Part shown: piece after piece, positions 24,001 to 36,270 of the stretch | Layout: every line of letters starts with the position of its first letter | Position numbering within the stretch: the stretch's first letter is position 1 | Assembly: GCA_019722365.1 (NCBI GenBank) | Contig: JADFUC010001351.1 | Span: forward strand, 248,001 to 312,000 | From: Lithospermum erythrorhizon | Lineage: Eukaryota; Streptophyta; Magnoliopsida; Boraginales; Boraginaceae | Reading direction: 5' to 3' | Length of the DNA stretch: 64,000 nucleotides | The notes under the pieces: generated by a model | Seen by the model: only the letters and a program-made list of their open reading frames with translations | The model's database searches: none | What the model was told of the DNA's origin: nothing | Program-made: the position numbers and the translations under genes

Positions 24001-26116
24001 TTCTAATTATCGGTTGTCCTGGAGGGTGTGTCAATGGAAGATGATTTAATTGAAGGACTCGTTGGGTAGGCTCTATTGGCATCATTACTTCTGAACATCA
24101 TTACTTCTGAAGAAACTGAATCGAAAGAGATGTCTGTTCCTTTACTGACATCTTTTGTGTTCCCGGAATCTATCATAATGACATGGAACTGGAAGCTGAT
24201 TGCTGAAGCTTTTGCATATAAGTTAATTAGTTGATAAACTGAATTCATGTATATAGTTTCTTATGTTCATTGTAAACTTGTTATTTGGAATTTGAGAGTG
24301 CTTACTTTGGTTTTAAATTCTACTCCAGCCACATTATAGCCACTATGATTATTCTACTAAAGATTTTTCAAAAATATTTCCATTAATAGTAGTATGCATA
24401 CATCAGAAATAGGGAACAAAAATATTTGGTTTTGCTCTGTTCTTGTAGTTCTCTGTTTTTTTGTGCTGCTCATCGAATTGTAAGTTACGCAATGCTGATC
24501 AGTGATCACAGTACTATTTATCTGGTAATAGAATTGCCATTCAGGAAAAAACATCAACCGAAATTCGCTAGGATCATCATTTCCTCTGATCGGCAAACTT
24601 TCTGCTATTACATCCTTTTGAAGCTGGAACTATTGAGCAATAATCAATTAGCAGAATCTCGACAGGTACCAGAACCTCGACTCTCACTCAGCTTTATAAA
24701 CCACATCAAGTGATTTAACACAATTTATCGTTTCATAGTCTTTCTTTATTTGAAGTGATCGATCATGCATCGTATAGGTTCTTAGGATAGAGGATACAAA
24801 GTTAAGAATAAGAGCATGCATATCTTAGCTTGGTTTGCAGCTACTGCGTTGGGGCATGATTTTCACATCCAAAAGATAGTCTTTAGGCTTATGAGTTATG
24901 ACCCATCCTGCAAGAGTACACATGTAGTTTACAGTTTCTGAGTGTTGGAATTCAGAATGCCTCAAGTACTCTGAGTTTACTCAAGAACCAGGTACTTTAA
25001 CTATATAGACTCAGCAAGCCTTAAAAATCTCTCATTACTCTGAGTTCATTCAAGAATCAAGTGAATGTTCTCCTGAGTTCCTTTTAGTGTTCAATCATTT
25101 TATCAGTGTCATACGATTCTCTAAGCTAAGTAGAGAAACTATTTTCAGTGATTAAAGTGCTAGTATTGGTTACATTGAATTGATTGAACTAGAAGTGATT
25201 GGATCAAGTCAAATTGTAGCATTGCTAAACTCTTAATATATGTTTCAGTCAGTGTCAGTAGAGGACGATAATATGCAGAAGCGCGCTCTAAAACCTAAAA
25301 GGAGCCATTGGCAAGCGCCTTTAAAGTTTAAAGTGCAATCACTTAGAAGACATTACATCAAAAACAACGTTTTTATATGCTTGTAATATCCCCATGTTCC
25401 TCAGAGTAATAATGAAGTACTGTACTAACTACTAAGTGATTTCATCATATTCATCTTGCAAACACCATGATTAGTCGATCTAGTAATCTATGAGATATTA
25501 CTTGTAATGACGAGAATTTGGATTCGAAAAGGGTCAGAATTATTATTATTTTTTTATTATAAAAAAACCTATCTTCATCTTGCAATGATGCAATCTTATA
25601 ATCCTCAATAAAAACAAAAGAATCTATTTGGATCCTCGTTATCGAGTTAGATGGCAAAAGGAGAGTTTGTCCGAAGTTTATGGTCCCAAAGGGCGTTAGA
25701 AATAGAGGCAATGATATTGATATTCACATGTATTATTTGCATGACTCTATGGCTTAATACTCTAAAATTAGCCCTACTCATTCCCCAAACAGGTATTTCT
25801 ACACCCCAAAACTCAAGTTTTCTACAAAATATGTGCTCATAGCTTCGTCAGATTGCCTTAGTAACTTCGTACTACTTACATAAAGGGAAAATAACTTAAT
25901 CTGTATTGGTTGAATATTTTATGGGAATAATAATGTGTACTTATTTAATCATTTATGTGTTACTCTATACATAACACTTACACTAGGATAATATAAATAT
26001 TTTTGGGTCGCTCGTCTGGTATACTTTAACTCATCAAATTCAAATAATTTATATCATTTGCGAGGCTGCATCCTCCCTAACCTCCCTTATCAAGTTGTTA
26101 TAACAAATTGATGTAA
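21035..26116. other. Long gene-poor stretch downstream of ITPK1
   Basis: The first few hundred bases should contain the ITPK1 3' UTR. Beyond that I see AT-rich sequence with scattered short open frames in all frames, none showing a domain or codon pattern I trust. A 28-bp tandem duplication (TGTGTGGGGTTTGATATGTA...) lies at 23293-23346 and a 16-bp duplication (CATCATTACTTCTGAA) at about 24080-24110. Candidate exons around 23700-24700 lack recognisable protein similarity and were not called. Confidence 0.45.
23293..23346. repeat. 28-bp tandem duplication
   Basis: Two adjacent copies of a unit starting TGTGTGGGGTTTGATATGTA and ending GTGAGT, nearly identical. It is probably recent slippage or unequal exchange. 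No function is suggested. Confidence 0.9.
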
Positions 26117-26121
26117 TTAGT

Positions 26122-26191
26122 TGTAAAGTTAGAAGCTCTCAATGATATTATTGATATTCTAAATATAATACAAGATACACTACACGTAATA
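26122..26191 (-). repeat. 3' LTR of the copia element (deleted copy)
   Basis: This copy is 70 bp long, against 129 bp for its partner. About 60 bp in the middle are missing, while both ends are retained. It abuts the polypurine tract at 26192-26202. Confidence 0.8.
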
Positions 26192-26204
26192 CCACCCTCA
26201 AGCT

Positions 26205-27460
26205 TAAAGTATTTAAGATTTAAAATGCCAACTCTGTGCTAGGATGAATTACGCTCCTGTGTCACTTTGGTAAAATGTCTTAACCTATGATAAGAGAAAC
26301 ACGAGTCAACCGAATCGCTTTCATCCAACACCGCATCCCGTAGAAAAACGATACTAATCTCTACTACGCGACATGCCTACGTGAAGACTGGATTCTCAAG
26401 GCCAAGTACATAGCGCATTGGCTCGCCACACAACAACTTCGAAACCCTTCGTGAAATACTCCAAAGCAACGAAGTAGTCCCTTCAACTCATAACTAATAA
26501 CAACCATGGATCTCAGATTCAACCTGGGCAGAAGAATAACGATATCGCTTCCTGCTTCTCGACTTCCAAGACACGTAAGAATCACAAAAAACACAATCTA
26601 CCCGTAAATAGAACGATGAGTACAGGGACAGCTCGCTCAATCGTAATCACACATCAACCCGGAGTTGTAGCTTATTCTCAAGACTTAACAATATCCCCTG
26701 ACCCGGGCACCTTTCCAGATATTTCACCACACAAAGTGCTGCTATCCAACGATCCAAACGACACTCATGTAGAAACTGAGACAAAACTTGGACAGCAAAT
26801 GACAAGGCAGGACGAGTAAATGACAAATAAAGTAACCTCCAAACTAATCGACGATATCTCATATCCTTCATAAGAGCACTAGCTGATGAAGAAGTTTAGA
26901 CCCTGTAAGAATCTGCCTCGAATAATATCAAGTCATATTTTCGTTGACTGAGAAATATTCCTTCTTGGCTACGGGCAACCTCAACACATAAGAAATATTT
27001 AAGAACCCCCAAATCTTTTATGTGAAAACAATTACCAAGATACTTCTTGAACTTCGAAACATCATCAGTATTATTACCAACGATGATTAGATCATCAACA
27101 TAAACTAACACATGCAACCGAACCTTGCCTTTACACAGACTAAATAGTGAGTAATCGGAGTAAGACTGGAAAAAACCATACCTTTTTAGGGTCATGGCCA
27201 ACCTCGAAAACCAAAAGTGAGGTGTTTACTTCAACTCATATAGCGATTTATGCAATTTGCATACCAGGCCCGTTAAACCCCGAAGGTAACTTCATATAAA
27301 TATCCTTGTGACAAATCAATGCGTAAAGTTAGGCATTACGCACATCCATCCATTTAACTCTCACTTTAACGACAAGAATCAAGCAAGAAGTCCGTACAAG
27401 AACTATTTAACCGTGCAAAAGTATAATTATAATCAATGCTTCCATTTGATGCATTACCAA
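26205..27460 (-). pseudogene. Copia reverse transcriptase and RNase H remnant
   Basis: Minus-strand translation starts with an MDVRNA-like segment near 27350, then IYMKLPSGFNGPG. The open stretch 27201-26896 follows, with LAMTLKRYGFFQSYSDYSLF and the active-site box LVYVDDLIIVGN. The stretch 26871-26647 (VWRLLYLSFTRPALSFAVQV) covers the RT-RNase H connection, and SWKSR and PVFT-type RNase H pieces continue to about 26230, ending just before the polypurine tract. Conserved blocks are scattered over all three frames with several stops, so it is inactive. Lineage assignment (Ale/Retrofit) rests on the short LTR and motif style. Confidence 0.85.
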
Positions 27461-27874
27461 AAACAACTAAACAAGCTTTAAACCATTCAACACTACCATC
27501 GAATTATATTTTATCTTATATACAATCTATCGAAGTTCCAAGTCGATTTCTTTCCTCTGGTGTACTCACCACACTCTAGTTCGGGTTGTCCTCCGTGCCT
27601 CTTTAACCTCTTTTTTCATCGCTTCACGCTTATCGGTTACTCTATCTCTTTAAACGATCGAGGTTCTCAGACCGCAGCTAACGAAGAAAACTCATATAGG
27701 TACCCGAGAGGAAAACGGTAGCGACTCGACAACTTTTGTACGCATTCAGAATAAAATTGCCTGAGCTTCAGAGAAATAATAATACTTAACCCGCTAATAC
27801 TATCGAACTAAGCAGTATATTGTGATCTCATGAAACGTCCGCTGAACAATTTAACATAAACCGATTTATACATT

Positions 27875-27875
<1 letters not shown>

Positions 27876-27932
<57 letters not shown>
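27876..27932. repeat. (TA)n microsatellite
   Basis: About 28 uninterrupted TA units lie inside the decayed copia element. Such tracts are length-variable and could serve as a marker. Confidence 0.97.
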
Positions 27933-27934
<2 letters not shown>

Positions 27935-28639
27935 AATATATATTAATTGTTAGACAATTAATATTTAGGATTTTATCAACCTACATTGCAAGCATGACGC
28001 TTGCGGCCCCATCCACCTATATATATTCGTATAATCGGTTAATATTGTCTAATATATTGCTATTGCCTATCCGTCCTAAGAGTCACACATTGAAAACAAA
28101 GAAAAACCTAACTAATAATAAATGTATTATAACTTTCGGGTCTAGAGTTTGCAAAATCACTGGGGACTACATGTGGGCGAAGCAGGTGGAAATAGGATTT
28201 GTGGCTGCAGGAGTTTTTCCTCAAACTCTCACGCTGTCATGCGCTTCTATATATACGATTTCTTTGTCTAATTTTTGACATAGTTAAGCCTAAAATTCTC
28301 TCATTTCCACCCTCTCTAAAAGCTCTAATTAACTCCCCTAGCCTTAGGAAAAAATAATAGTTTTCTTTCTTTATTGTTTCGCTATTTAATCGCTCTAGTA
28401 AACGCACCTTTGCGAGTTCGGGTAATTTACATCGCTGATACTTCGAGATAATTCTACTTGGATATATAATCTCATCTGATGATGCCATTTAAATATTCCA
28501 AAAGAAATGACACACCTCGTAATTGTGATTATTACTTTCGTATAACTATACTATCCGATTCACATCCGACAAGCTTTTAACTGGGCTGGGGATATGAATA
28601 GAAACCCCAACACTTACCACGACCCATCTCCTCCACATC

Positions 28640-28965
28640 CACCCTCAAATCCCCTTCATCCGTAGTTCGTGGCTTATCCGAAGCCATCCTAACCAAGCCG
28701 TCCGAGCCACCCACCACATCAAAGCCTCGCCTGGGCCATAGTCGATGTTAACGAGCGCAGAAGAACACTCGACGAACTGCGAGGCCGGGTCCGAGACGCG
28801 CTGGGCAACCACACTGAAGAAGGGCCCGAGGCCTCGCTGCGCCTCGCCCCACCGGTACTCCCCATTCAACCCATCCTCCTCATCATCATCAAACTACACA
28901 TCACATGAGGAGATAATGATATTTCCTGGATTATCATTAGAACTCAAGTAGAATGAAGAGTTATG
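28640..28965 (-). pseudogene. Probable copia gag N-terminal remnant
   Basis: About 190 bp inside the 5' LTR, the minus strand reads LSSNDNPGNIIIS. It then continues after a stop or shift with DDDEEDGLNGEYRWGEAQ, resembling the DNPG...L.GENY..W start of copia gag proteins. The following open stretch (28869-28645) is unusually GC-rich for the window and could alternatively be unrelated inserted sequence. The opposite strand is also open here, so the strand call depends on the gag similarity and the position within the element. Confidence 0.45.
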
Positions 28966-29150
28966 GTCAAGTTTAGGAATAGTAGCACGAGGTATAGGTT
29001 GCACCATCATCGCCACCAAGCACGACCCCTCGGTGAAGGGTCAGCCGACAACAAGCAGGGCGGGGGTCGTTCATCGTACATAATAATTGGGGTAGGTTTT
29101 GGTCGAAAAAATCAATAATTTTTGCCCTAGTCGTATTGGGTGTGATGTCA

Positions 29151-29279
29151 TGTAAAATTAGAAAATTTCAATGATATTATTGATGTTCCAAAGAATATAT
29201 AGTGTTACACAATATTAACCTACTAGCTAAATATACACAACCCAACTATCATATAATACAAGATACACTACACGTAATA
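29151..29279 (-). repeat. 5' LTR of the copia element
   Basis: This 129-bp copy is the fuller of the pair. It is immediately followed by the TTAGT target duplication. A TATA-like AATATATAG word is present, but on the strand opposite to transcription, so no promoter is claimed. Confidence 0.8.
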
Positions 29280-29284
29280 TTAGT

Positions 29285-32030
29285 TCTTTTTTTATAGTCT
29301 GAATGTGTATATTCAAAGTTACAAATGCTATCATATTTTTTCTGTATTAAGTAGGGTTACATTATTTTAAGACACAATTTCTTTGATAGAAACTTGAGTT
29401 TTTTGAAATGTATGATTGCATATCATTATAGCTTTCGGTAATGTATAGTGTGTATATGATAGGATGAAGATGCTGGTCACATGGATTTCCTGCGGAGTCA
29501 CTGACAGGTTGGACTGTGGTCCAAGCGGACTCTCATCGGTCTTCGTCTCACAGACAAGAGAACAGTTTGCAATGTCAAACTTATTATTATACTATTATAT
29601 GGTCTAAGTTTAGTTATACGTATTTGATTATTAGACAAATTTTTAAAAAGAAAATAATCTACCTCCATCTCAATTTATCTTTAGATTGATTAATCATTGT
29701 GCTTATGTTTTTTATATCATATAGATGAAGTAAGGATTGTGGTGCATGAGCAAAAATTCTGATTTGACAATGCATATATAACTTATGACTTATATATATT
29801 ATTAATGTAGCATGTATATTCAAGTTTAGTATACGTATTACTCTATCACACATCACAAGTAATGCATATTTTACTCATTTATTAACACCCAACAGTAAAG
29901 TATTATTCACGACCAACACAAGTTCTTCTATTTAGTTTTGAGTTGATCTAACATATCCTTCAAAACTTTTTTGTTATGTTTTTTTGGAGAAATTTGGTAG
30001 AAAAACATGATCACCTAAAAAAGACAGAAAATAACACTTCTCCTTTTTTATAAAATAACACCTCCTAAAAAATACTAAAATACCCTTACTTTTTTTAAAA
30101 CACTTTTTTCCTCTTCATCATCATCATCATCATCTTCTTCTTCTTCATCATCTTCTTCTTCTCAAAATAACATCCACCCACCATCATCCATAACCACCAC
30201 CAACACCTACTACCATCTTCATCACCCATCACCCTCTAATTTTCCCCTTCCCTCCTCTCGATTTCTCCCCTTCCCCTCCCCCGATTTTCTCCCCCTATCC
30301 CCTTCCCGAAATCTCCGCCCTCCCTCATATGTGTAACCACCTCGCGAATCTCCTAAAAAAACCTTAGAGCCGGCCCCTGAATTCCATAAAACCCAAGATT
30401 CGAGACCCCTCCCCATGTAACCCTGGGGATTCCCGCCACCCCCCTCCCCTAAAAAAAAAATCACCACGAAAAAAGGGTAATTTTTTTTTGGTTTAAACTA
30501 GTAAAATCATGTTTTTTTTTGGTTGATGGTAGTGTTTGTGTTTGGTAAAAATATACCCAAATACATCAATATACATTGGGTAGTGTTTGTGTTTGGTAAA
30601 TACACTGTGGTCATTCATACGTCAATATATATCACTGTATTACACACGTATAATGCGTATATCACGTATTCGTGCCAGATAATGACTTGGAGATATTCGC
30701 GGAAGGTTGGAGTTTCAAAGGGCGCGCATGGTTTTACGGCCACAGGCTTGGGTAGAATAAGGCTTTGTTGGGATGCAAGGATTAATGGGGCTATTAAAGG
30801 GCAATGCTTGGGGGACAAAGGAAAGTTATTGGGTGAGCGAAAGCAATAAGATGCAAGGCTTATATTATTTTTTAAAAGTTATGACATTTTTGATGAAACG
30901 GACACAGTTAAACAAAAAAAAGGGATATTTTTGCAACCATTTCCTCGACCAGGTTTTTCTACCAAATTTTTCATTTTTGAACAATTAGGGTGGATCCAAA
31001 TGGCATTCAGGGTATTCAATGAATACTTTATACAAGAATGAAAATAGTTGAAATGGTAATAGTTCGCTCTTTTACCTAGAAGTTCAATGTTCAACCACAC
31101 TGAACTTTTTATTTTTCGCGAAAAATCCCTGCCAAACTCCCTACATTTCCCAAACTCTCGTCAATAAAATCCCTGCTCACCAAGTCGGTGTGTGTACCTA
31201 ATTGGATATGTGTTATCATAGTTGTTGGGCAACGATCTGATAAGAGATTTAGCCAGACTTTCATTTCCATTGTGGATCAGAACGTATATTGTGGTTCCTC
31301 ATAATGACATACTATTTCGCACTTTGTCTCCCCCAAACTAATATTTCTATTTAAACTTAATTGAAAAATTATTACTATCTAGACCAAAGTGACAAATAAC
31401 CTGGCCAATTATCATTGATTTAAATGAAAGTTATCACATTATCTAGACCAAAGTCATAATCGTACCACTTATTCACAGATCATTGACAATTAAATCTATG
31501 TATATGTAATAATATGTTGATAATTTTATTGACATCTTAACATGTATTTTAAGTACATATATTATAAAAACAGTAATAAGTTTTACCATTTTAAATTTAC
31601 CAAGTAATAATCCAATCAACCAACACACAATCCCCCATGCCTCCGCCACACACACCCCTATTTGACAATTTTTTAAAAGTTACTATAAAACGATTTAATT
31701 TGGTGAAATTCATTCACATAATGGCATAAAAAGCTTACGAATTTGTCCTAAAAGCTAAAAAATCGAATTTCTAGATCTGACATGGTTTAAGGCCAAGGCT
31801 TTGGTCCCTCAATTTTGATGTTAGTTTTTAACAGCATAATCATAACATAAACCAAATCGCAACTTTAAAACCACTATCAAGACTAATTCACAACTTTATT
31901 TCCCATCTAAAACCATTTTATCAATTAACTCCAATAAAATGATTGAAACCCATAAAGAGGGCCGTATATGTAAACAGTGTCAAGAATAGAGAATTTCCAA
32001 GACAGTTTCTCTTCTACATAAATGTGTGTG
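29285..32030. other. Intergenic DNA upstream of the bHLH gene
   Basis: AT-rich apart from a pyrimidine-rich stretch at 30020-30470 with CAT/CTT simple repeats (30109-30165). A 21-bp direct repeat (GTAGTGTTTGTGTTTGGTAAA) occurs at about 30530 and 30581. The purine-strand frames at 30222-30467 are low-complexity Gly/Arg/Glu translations and are not genes. The last few hundred bases should contain the bHLH promoter. Confidence 0.45.
30109..30165. repeat. CAT/CTT simple-sequence tract
   Basis: Runs of CATCAT and CTTCTT triplets within a longer pyrimidine-rich region. Confidence 0.9.
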
Positions 32031-32038
32031 TATATAAG
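32031..32038 (+). promoter_or_regulatory. TATA box of the bHLH gene
   Basis: TATATAAG lies 75 bp upstream of the ATG at 32106, which puts a transcription start near 32060 with a leader of about 45 nt. This spacing and sequence fit a plant TATA box well. Confidence 0.65.
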
Positions 32039-32105
32039 CAATAAATTGAAGTTTGGCTCATCAATCATCACTCTCTAGTTGTATTCAATTTGTATTCCAC
32101 ACTAA

Positions 32106-34662
32106 ATGGCCTTAGAGACCCTTACTTCAAGTGAGCTACTAAACTTCATCATCCTTGAAACTCTTTCTGCCACCCAATTCAATTGCAATGTCATCTCATC
32201 AGAGAATAAAATCTTGGTGGGCAATAATTATGTCCCAAAACAAGAGTCCCAACAAGCTTTGGATAGCTCTTGTGACATGCCAATAGTGGACAACAAATTC
32301 GGGACTGAGAAAGGCAAGAAGGAGAAAATCTTGGGTGTTCAAGGTGGTAAGAAGAAGAGGAGGAGGAGACAAAAAATGTGCAAGAATAAAGAAGAGGCTG
32401 AGAATCAAAGAATGACACACATTGTGGTTGAAAGAAACCGAAGGAAACAAATGAATGAACATCTTACTGTTCTTCGTTCACTCATGCCCGAATCTTATGT
32501 ACAAAGGGTAAATATTTTAATTTTATTTTTTAAGTTTTTTTGTTATTTAGAAAATGTTGTTTTAGAATGAAATGGTGCAATTAGAGTATTAAATTTCATA
32601 TTAGGGAAAACTTATTGAGATTATTAAAACAGTTGACAATAACAAGAGAAGGGATGAGGATAAAAACAAGGGCACATGCACTACTAGTTAAAAAATTCAG
32701 AAATAAAGAATATTCATTTGCTTTGGTCACAAATGTCATTATCTGTTATTTGATATTTTGGTGATACATGTTTAACTCTTCTAACTTGACTCATGATTGT
32801 CTATCTTACTTTTTGTTATGTATTTCATTAAAATCATAACATGATAGAGATTGTCATATAAAATGCAATATATTTTAATCATATAATACTTACACCACAC
32901 TCTAATTTAAGAGAATTTTTTTTTCATTTACAATTGTATATCTTTTTTAGCTAATTATCATTAGCCATTTAAATACTGCCAATGCATTCCTTTATCTGAA
33001 AATATATAATAATAATCATAAAAAAAAATCCCCACTTAAGAATTAAAGGAACCTTTCGACTAAAAATTTAACTAGTCTTTTCTTGGTCTCATTAACAATT
33101 ATAATAAGTTGAACCTAATATCAATTGTTCATGCGCCTAAATTTATAAAAGAATGCAGTTAAATACTCCAGAGCTAGTGCTTCTTATTATTGGAGTATGT
33201 AGTTAATTACTTAGCAAAAATCTTGGACAAATAATAAACTTGCATAACTAATTAGCAACAATAATGTGAATGCATGTTTTTCAATCGATTAGTACATACA
33301 AACTTAAACACAGGGTGTGTAAATGTGTGATGCAGGGTGATCAGGCCTCAATAGTTGGTGGTGCTATAGAGTTTGTGAAGAGGCTAGAGCACACTTTACA
33401 ATCTCTTGAATCAGAAAAGTTCCAATTCCTAAAACATGGTATCATCACCACCCCTGCAAGCACCGGTGTGGCCGACGCAATGTCAAATGTCACAACCACC
33501 ACCACGACCACCACCAATGCTGTGGATTCGACAATGGCAATGCCGGACAGGACCCCATTTGCTCGATTTTTCTCTTATCCCCAATACACTTGCTCACAAT
33601 CCCCACAAAAAATATTCACCTCAAAGAACAAAGGTGCTATTGGTGACATTGAGGTCACGTTAATTGAAACACATGCAAACGTTAGAATACTTTCCCAAAG
33701 AAGAGTTAGACAGCTCTCGAAATTGGTAGCTGCATTTCAATCACTTTATCTAACTATTCTTCATCTCAATGTGACCACATTGGACCCATTAGTCCTTTAC
33801 TCAATCAGTGCCAAGGTACGTATACCCTTCCTTCAAAATTGAAACATCATCCAATAATTTGTGTTTATTTCAATAGTACTATGCTACTTCAATTTGATAC
33901 TGGATTATTCATTATTGTTCATAGATTTTGACTAGAGATTGCAAATGTATCTACTTTTCGCGCATATATTGCTAGAAGCTGTACTTCAAGCAAGGAAGGG
34001 GAGAATCAAAATTATTAATATAAGATTTTTATAGTAGCGGATACTATTTCTAATTCAAATTAATTGAAGTTTTATATATTTAGGTCAAAGTTATGATCAT
34101 GAAAATAGTTTTTATTAAATAATGTAAATGTATCCATTGTAAATTTTAGAATAATGAATAAAAATTATTCTATCTCAAAATTTTACCTCGAGAAATGAAA
34201 ACATCGATTAAAATAAGTTGATCACAGTAAAATACGAGAAATTATTTCAAATAGTATGTATGTAAAATAAAAATTTCACCATATTGTTTCTGAATTAGTA
34301 TTTTGTGTTATTTCATTGTCTCTAGAGTCTAGAGATACAACTGCTTTCGTTTTTATTTTAGTGAAAGTCATTAGAAAATCGTTTTTATTTTAGTGAAAGT
34401 CATTATTAGAAAATGCATACAGTATTATTATTTTACATATTAATGTTTATAATTTGTATATTTGATTTTTCGTGATAAATTTCTGGCTTCGTCACAAAAT
34501 TCATTCCATATGAAGTACATACATCTAGAAAAATGTTGATTCATGAAATTGTTCTGATTCCAGGTGGAAGAAGGTTGCCAGTTTGGTTCAGCAAATGACA
34601 TAGCAAGCGCAATTAACCACATCTTGAGAATAATCGAGGAGGAAGCTACTCTTTATTGCTGA
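32106..34662 (+). CDS. bHLH71: bHLH transcription factor, bHLH71-like (subgroup Ia), 3 exons
   Basis: Exons 32106-32507, 33336-33815 and 34564-34662 join in frame through GT-AG introns (828 and 748 nt). They give 326 residues, almost the length of Arabidopsis bHLH71. The N-terminus [20 protein letters not shown] is typical of that clade. A basic run KKKRRRR (82-88) precedes the bHLH domain at about 100-152. Its basic region contains H105, E109 and R113 (HIVVERNRR), the residues that contact E-box DNA. Helix 2 carries [20 protein letters not shown] (135-154), starting exactly at exon 2. After a Thr-rich linker (187-194), an ACT-like dimerisation domain (about 237-318) includes [14 protein letters not shown]. 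Relatives of SPCH, MUTE and FAMA group here; bHLH71 partners FAMA in stomatal development, so a role in leaf epidermal differentiation is an inference. A 32-bp tandem duplication lies in intron 2 (34348-34414). Confidence 0.94.
34348..34414. repeat. Tandem duplication in bHLH intron 2
   Basis: Two adjacent copies of a unit beginning CGTTTTTATTTTAGTGAAAG. They are 32 and 35 bp long; the second carries a 3-bp ATT insertion. It lies well inside the intron. Confidence 0.9.
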
Positions 34663-36197
34663 TGACTATAGCAGATGTAACACATAATAGTAATGTATCA
34701 ACTTAATTAGGCAGCATTGGTAGAGTAATTAGCTATATATGTCAGTCTATTAAGTTGTTAATCGTAGAAGAATTAGAAATGCCAGTATATTGTTCCAATT
34801 TTGTTCAATTGTGCTTCACATTGGGCTAATTGTACTTATTATTAGGAGTGTCATGTGGAATAATTGCTACATCATAAGCCACAATTTCATTGTGTGAACT
34901 AACCACTGAAAGATAATGTCTGTCCATCTTATTAAATATTGATTGTCTAGGTTTATAGATAAGATAGTTAATTCTCCCGACCATACATCACACAAAGGTG
35001 ATAAGTTATCTACATGGAAATGAGATGAGAACACCAATGATAAACCAAACCATGAACTATTGATTTTTGTGAATTAACCGGAAGGATATCATTGACGAGC
35101 AATTGGACTTTACATCCTCCCGCACTTGTTATAGTTTCATTCTAATCAATTTGCAACAAAAGAAGTAACTCATAATTTTATTAATTAATTCAGAACAACA
35201 TATTCAACCAATGTAGAAATGTGCAATTTCGCATAGTATTATCATTAGGAGTGATCATTTCTTACCTTTTGAAATGACAATTTTCGTCCCTAAAAAATGA
35301 TTCATTATTTTGATTTATGTACAAAGTTCGTCTCTCATAGTAAATTTTGATTCCAACCACACTAACCACACTAGACAATTTACAAATTTTCTATACATAC
35401 AGTAGAAACTCTAAATTAATAATTGATAAATTAATACTCTCTAAATAATAATTTTTTTCGATTCCAACATTAATAAACTATTTAAATTAGGACTTGATAA
35501 ATTAATAATAACTCTATAAATTAATAAATTTCACCTGTCTTGACAATATTAATTTATAAATTTTTTAATGTACCTATACTTTGTCTCTCATTATTATTGT
35601 AAAGCTTGATTTTATGTACAAGAAGATTTTGTAATTTCTAATTGAAGTACATAGCATAAAAAATAAACATTAAGACCATATATAATAATGAGAATTGTAG
35701 TGATAAGTATCTACTAATTAGTGTACCAAAAGCTGCAAGGTAAGGTGGTCATTATATTGTATGAGTGCCCTATCATTTTCCTTTGGGTAGGGGGCTGGAG
35801 AAATGGAAGAAGAACCACAGCCTCATTGCCCCCCTCCCTTCTGATAAAGTTGAACACGAGTCTGTGGCCCCTAGCAATTGCATATCCACAATGTTATGTA
35901 ACCATGTAAAAAGTCAAAGAAAAAGCAAAAATTTGTACCTCACGAAAGGAGAAAATAATGTAATTATTCTGTATGGAAGGTTTAGATCCATAGGATGGAT
36001 ATGGTCAATTTAATATGATGAGTAAAAGAGTTGACTTGGAATGAAATATACATTCACTTTGATTATTTTTTTATTTTGTGTAGTAATATAATCTTATTTG
36101 TATGATATATTCAACCAAAATTAAGTATGTTCTATCTCATTTACATCTAGTACACCTCCTCGTGAATTCTTAATGAAACATGTATCGGGAAGAAATA

Positions 36198-36198
<1 letters not shown>
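34663..36198. other. Downstream of the bHLH gene, AT-rich repeat-like DNA
   Basis: The start should contain the bHLH 3' UTR. At 35399-35580 the words TAAATTAATA and CTCTAAATTAATAAT recur many times, resembling a widespread plant AT-rich repeat, but I did not find matching termini. At 35721-36013 two frames are open for 62-82 codons without recognisable similarity. Confidence 0.4.

Positions 36199-36270
<72 letters not shown>
36199..36270. repeat. (TTA)n microsatellite
   Basis: About 23 TTA units without interruption, at the border of the transposon-rich block that follows. Confidence 0.97.

Larger units (their letters stand above)
26122..29279 (-). mobile_element. Ty1-copia retrotransposon (Ale-like), decayed, with target duplication
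   Basis: Two LTR copies in the same orientation bracket the element: 26122-26191 (70 bp, internally deleted) and 29151-29279 (129 bp). They share TGTAAARTTAGAA, TCAATGATATTATTGAT and AATACAAGATACACTACACG. TTAGT occurs immediately outside both ends (26117-26121 and 29280-29284), a perfect 5-bp target duplication. On the minus strand the order is 5' LTR, gag remnant, reverse transcriptase, RNase H, a polypurine tract (CTTGAGGGTGG at 26192-26202) and 3' LTR. At 3.2 kb it has lost part of gag/protease/integrase relative to the usual 4.5-5 kb. No frame is intact. Confidence 0.85.

Noticed and set aside
30222..30467. 81-codon Gly/Arg/Glu-rich minus-strand frame
   Set aside because: Low-complexity translation of a pyrimidine-rich tract.
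32191..32462. Minus-strand frames in bHLH exon 1
   Set aside because: Shadows of the coding strand; the plus strand carries the clear bHLH domain.
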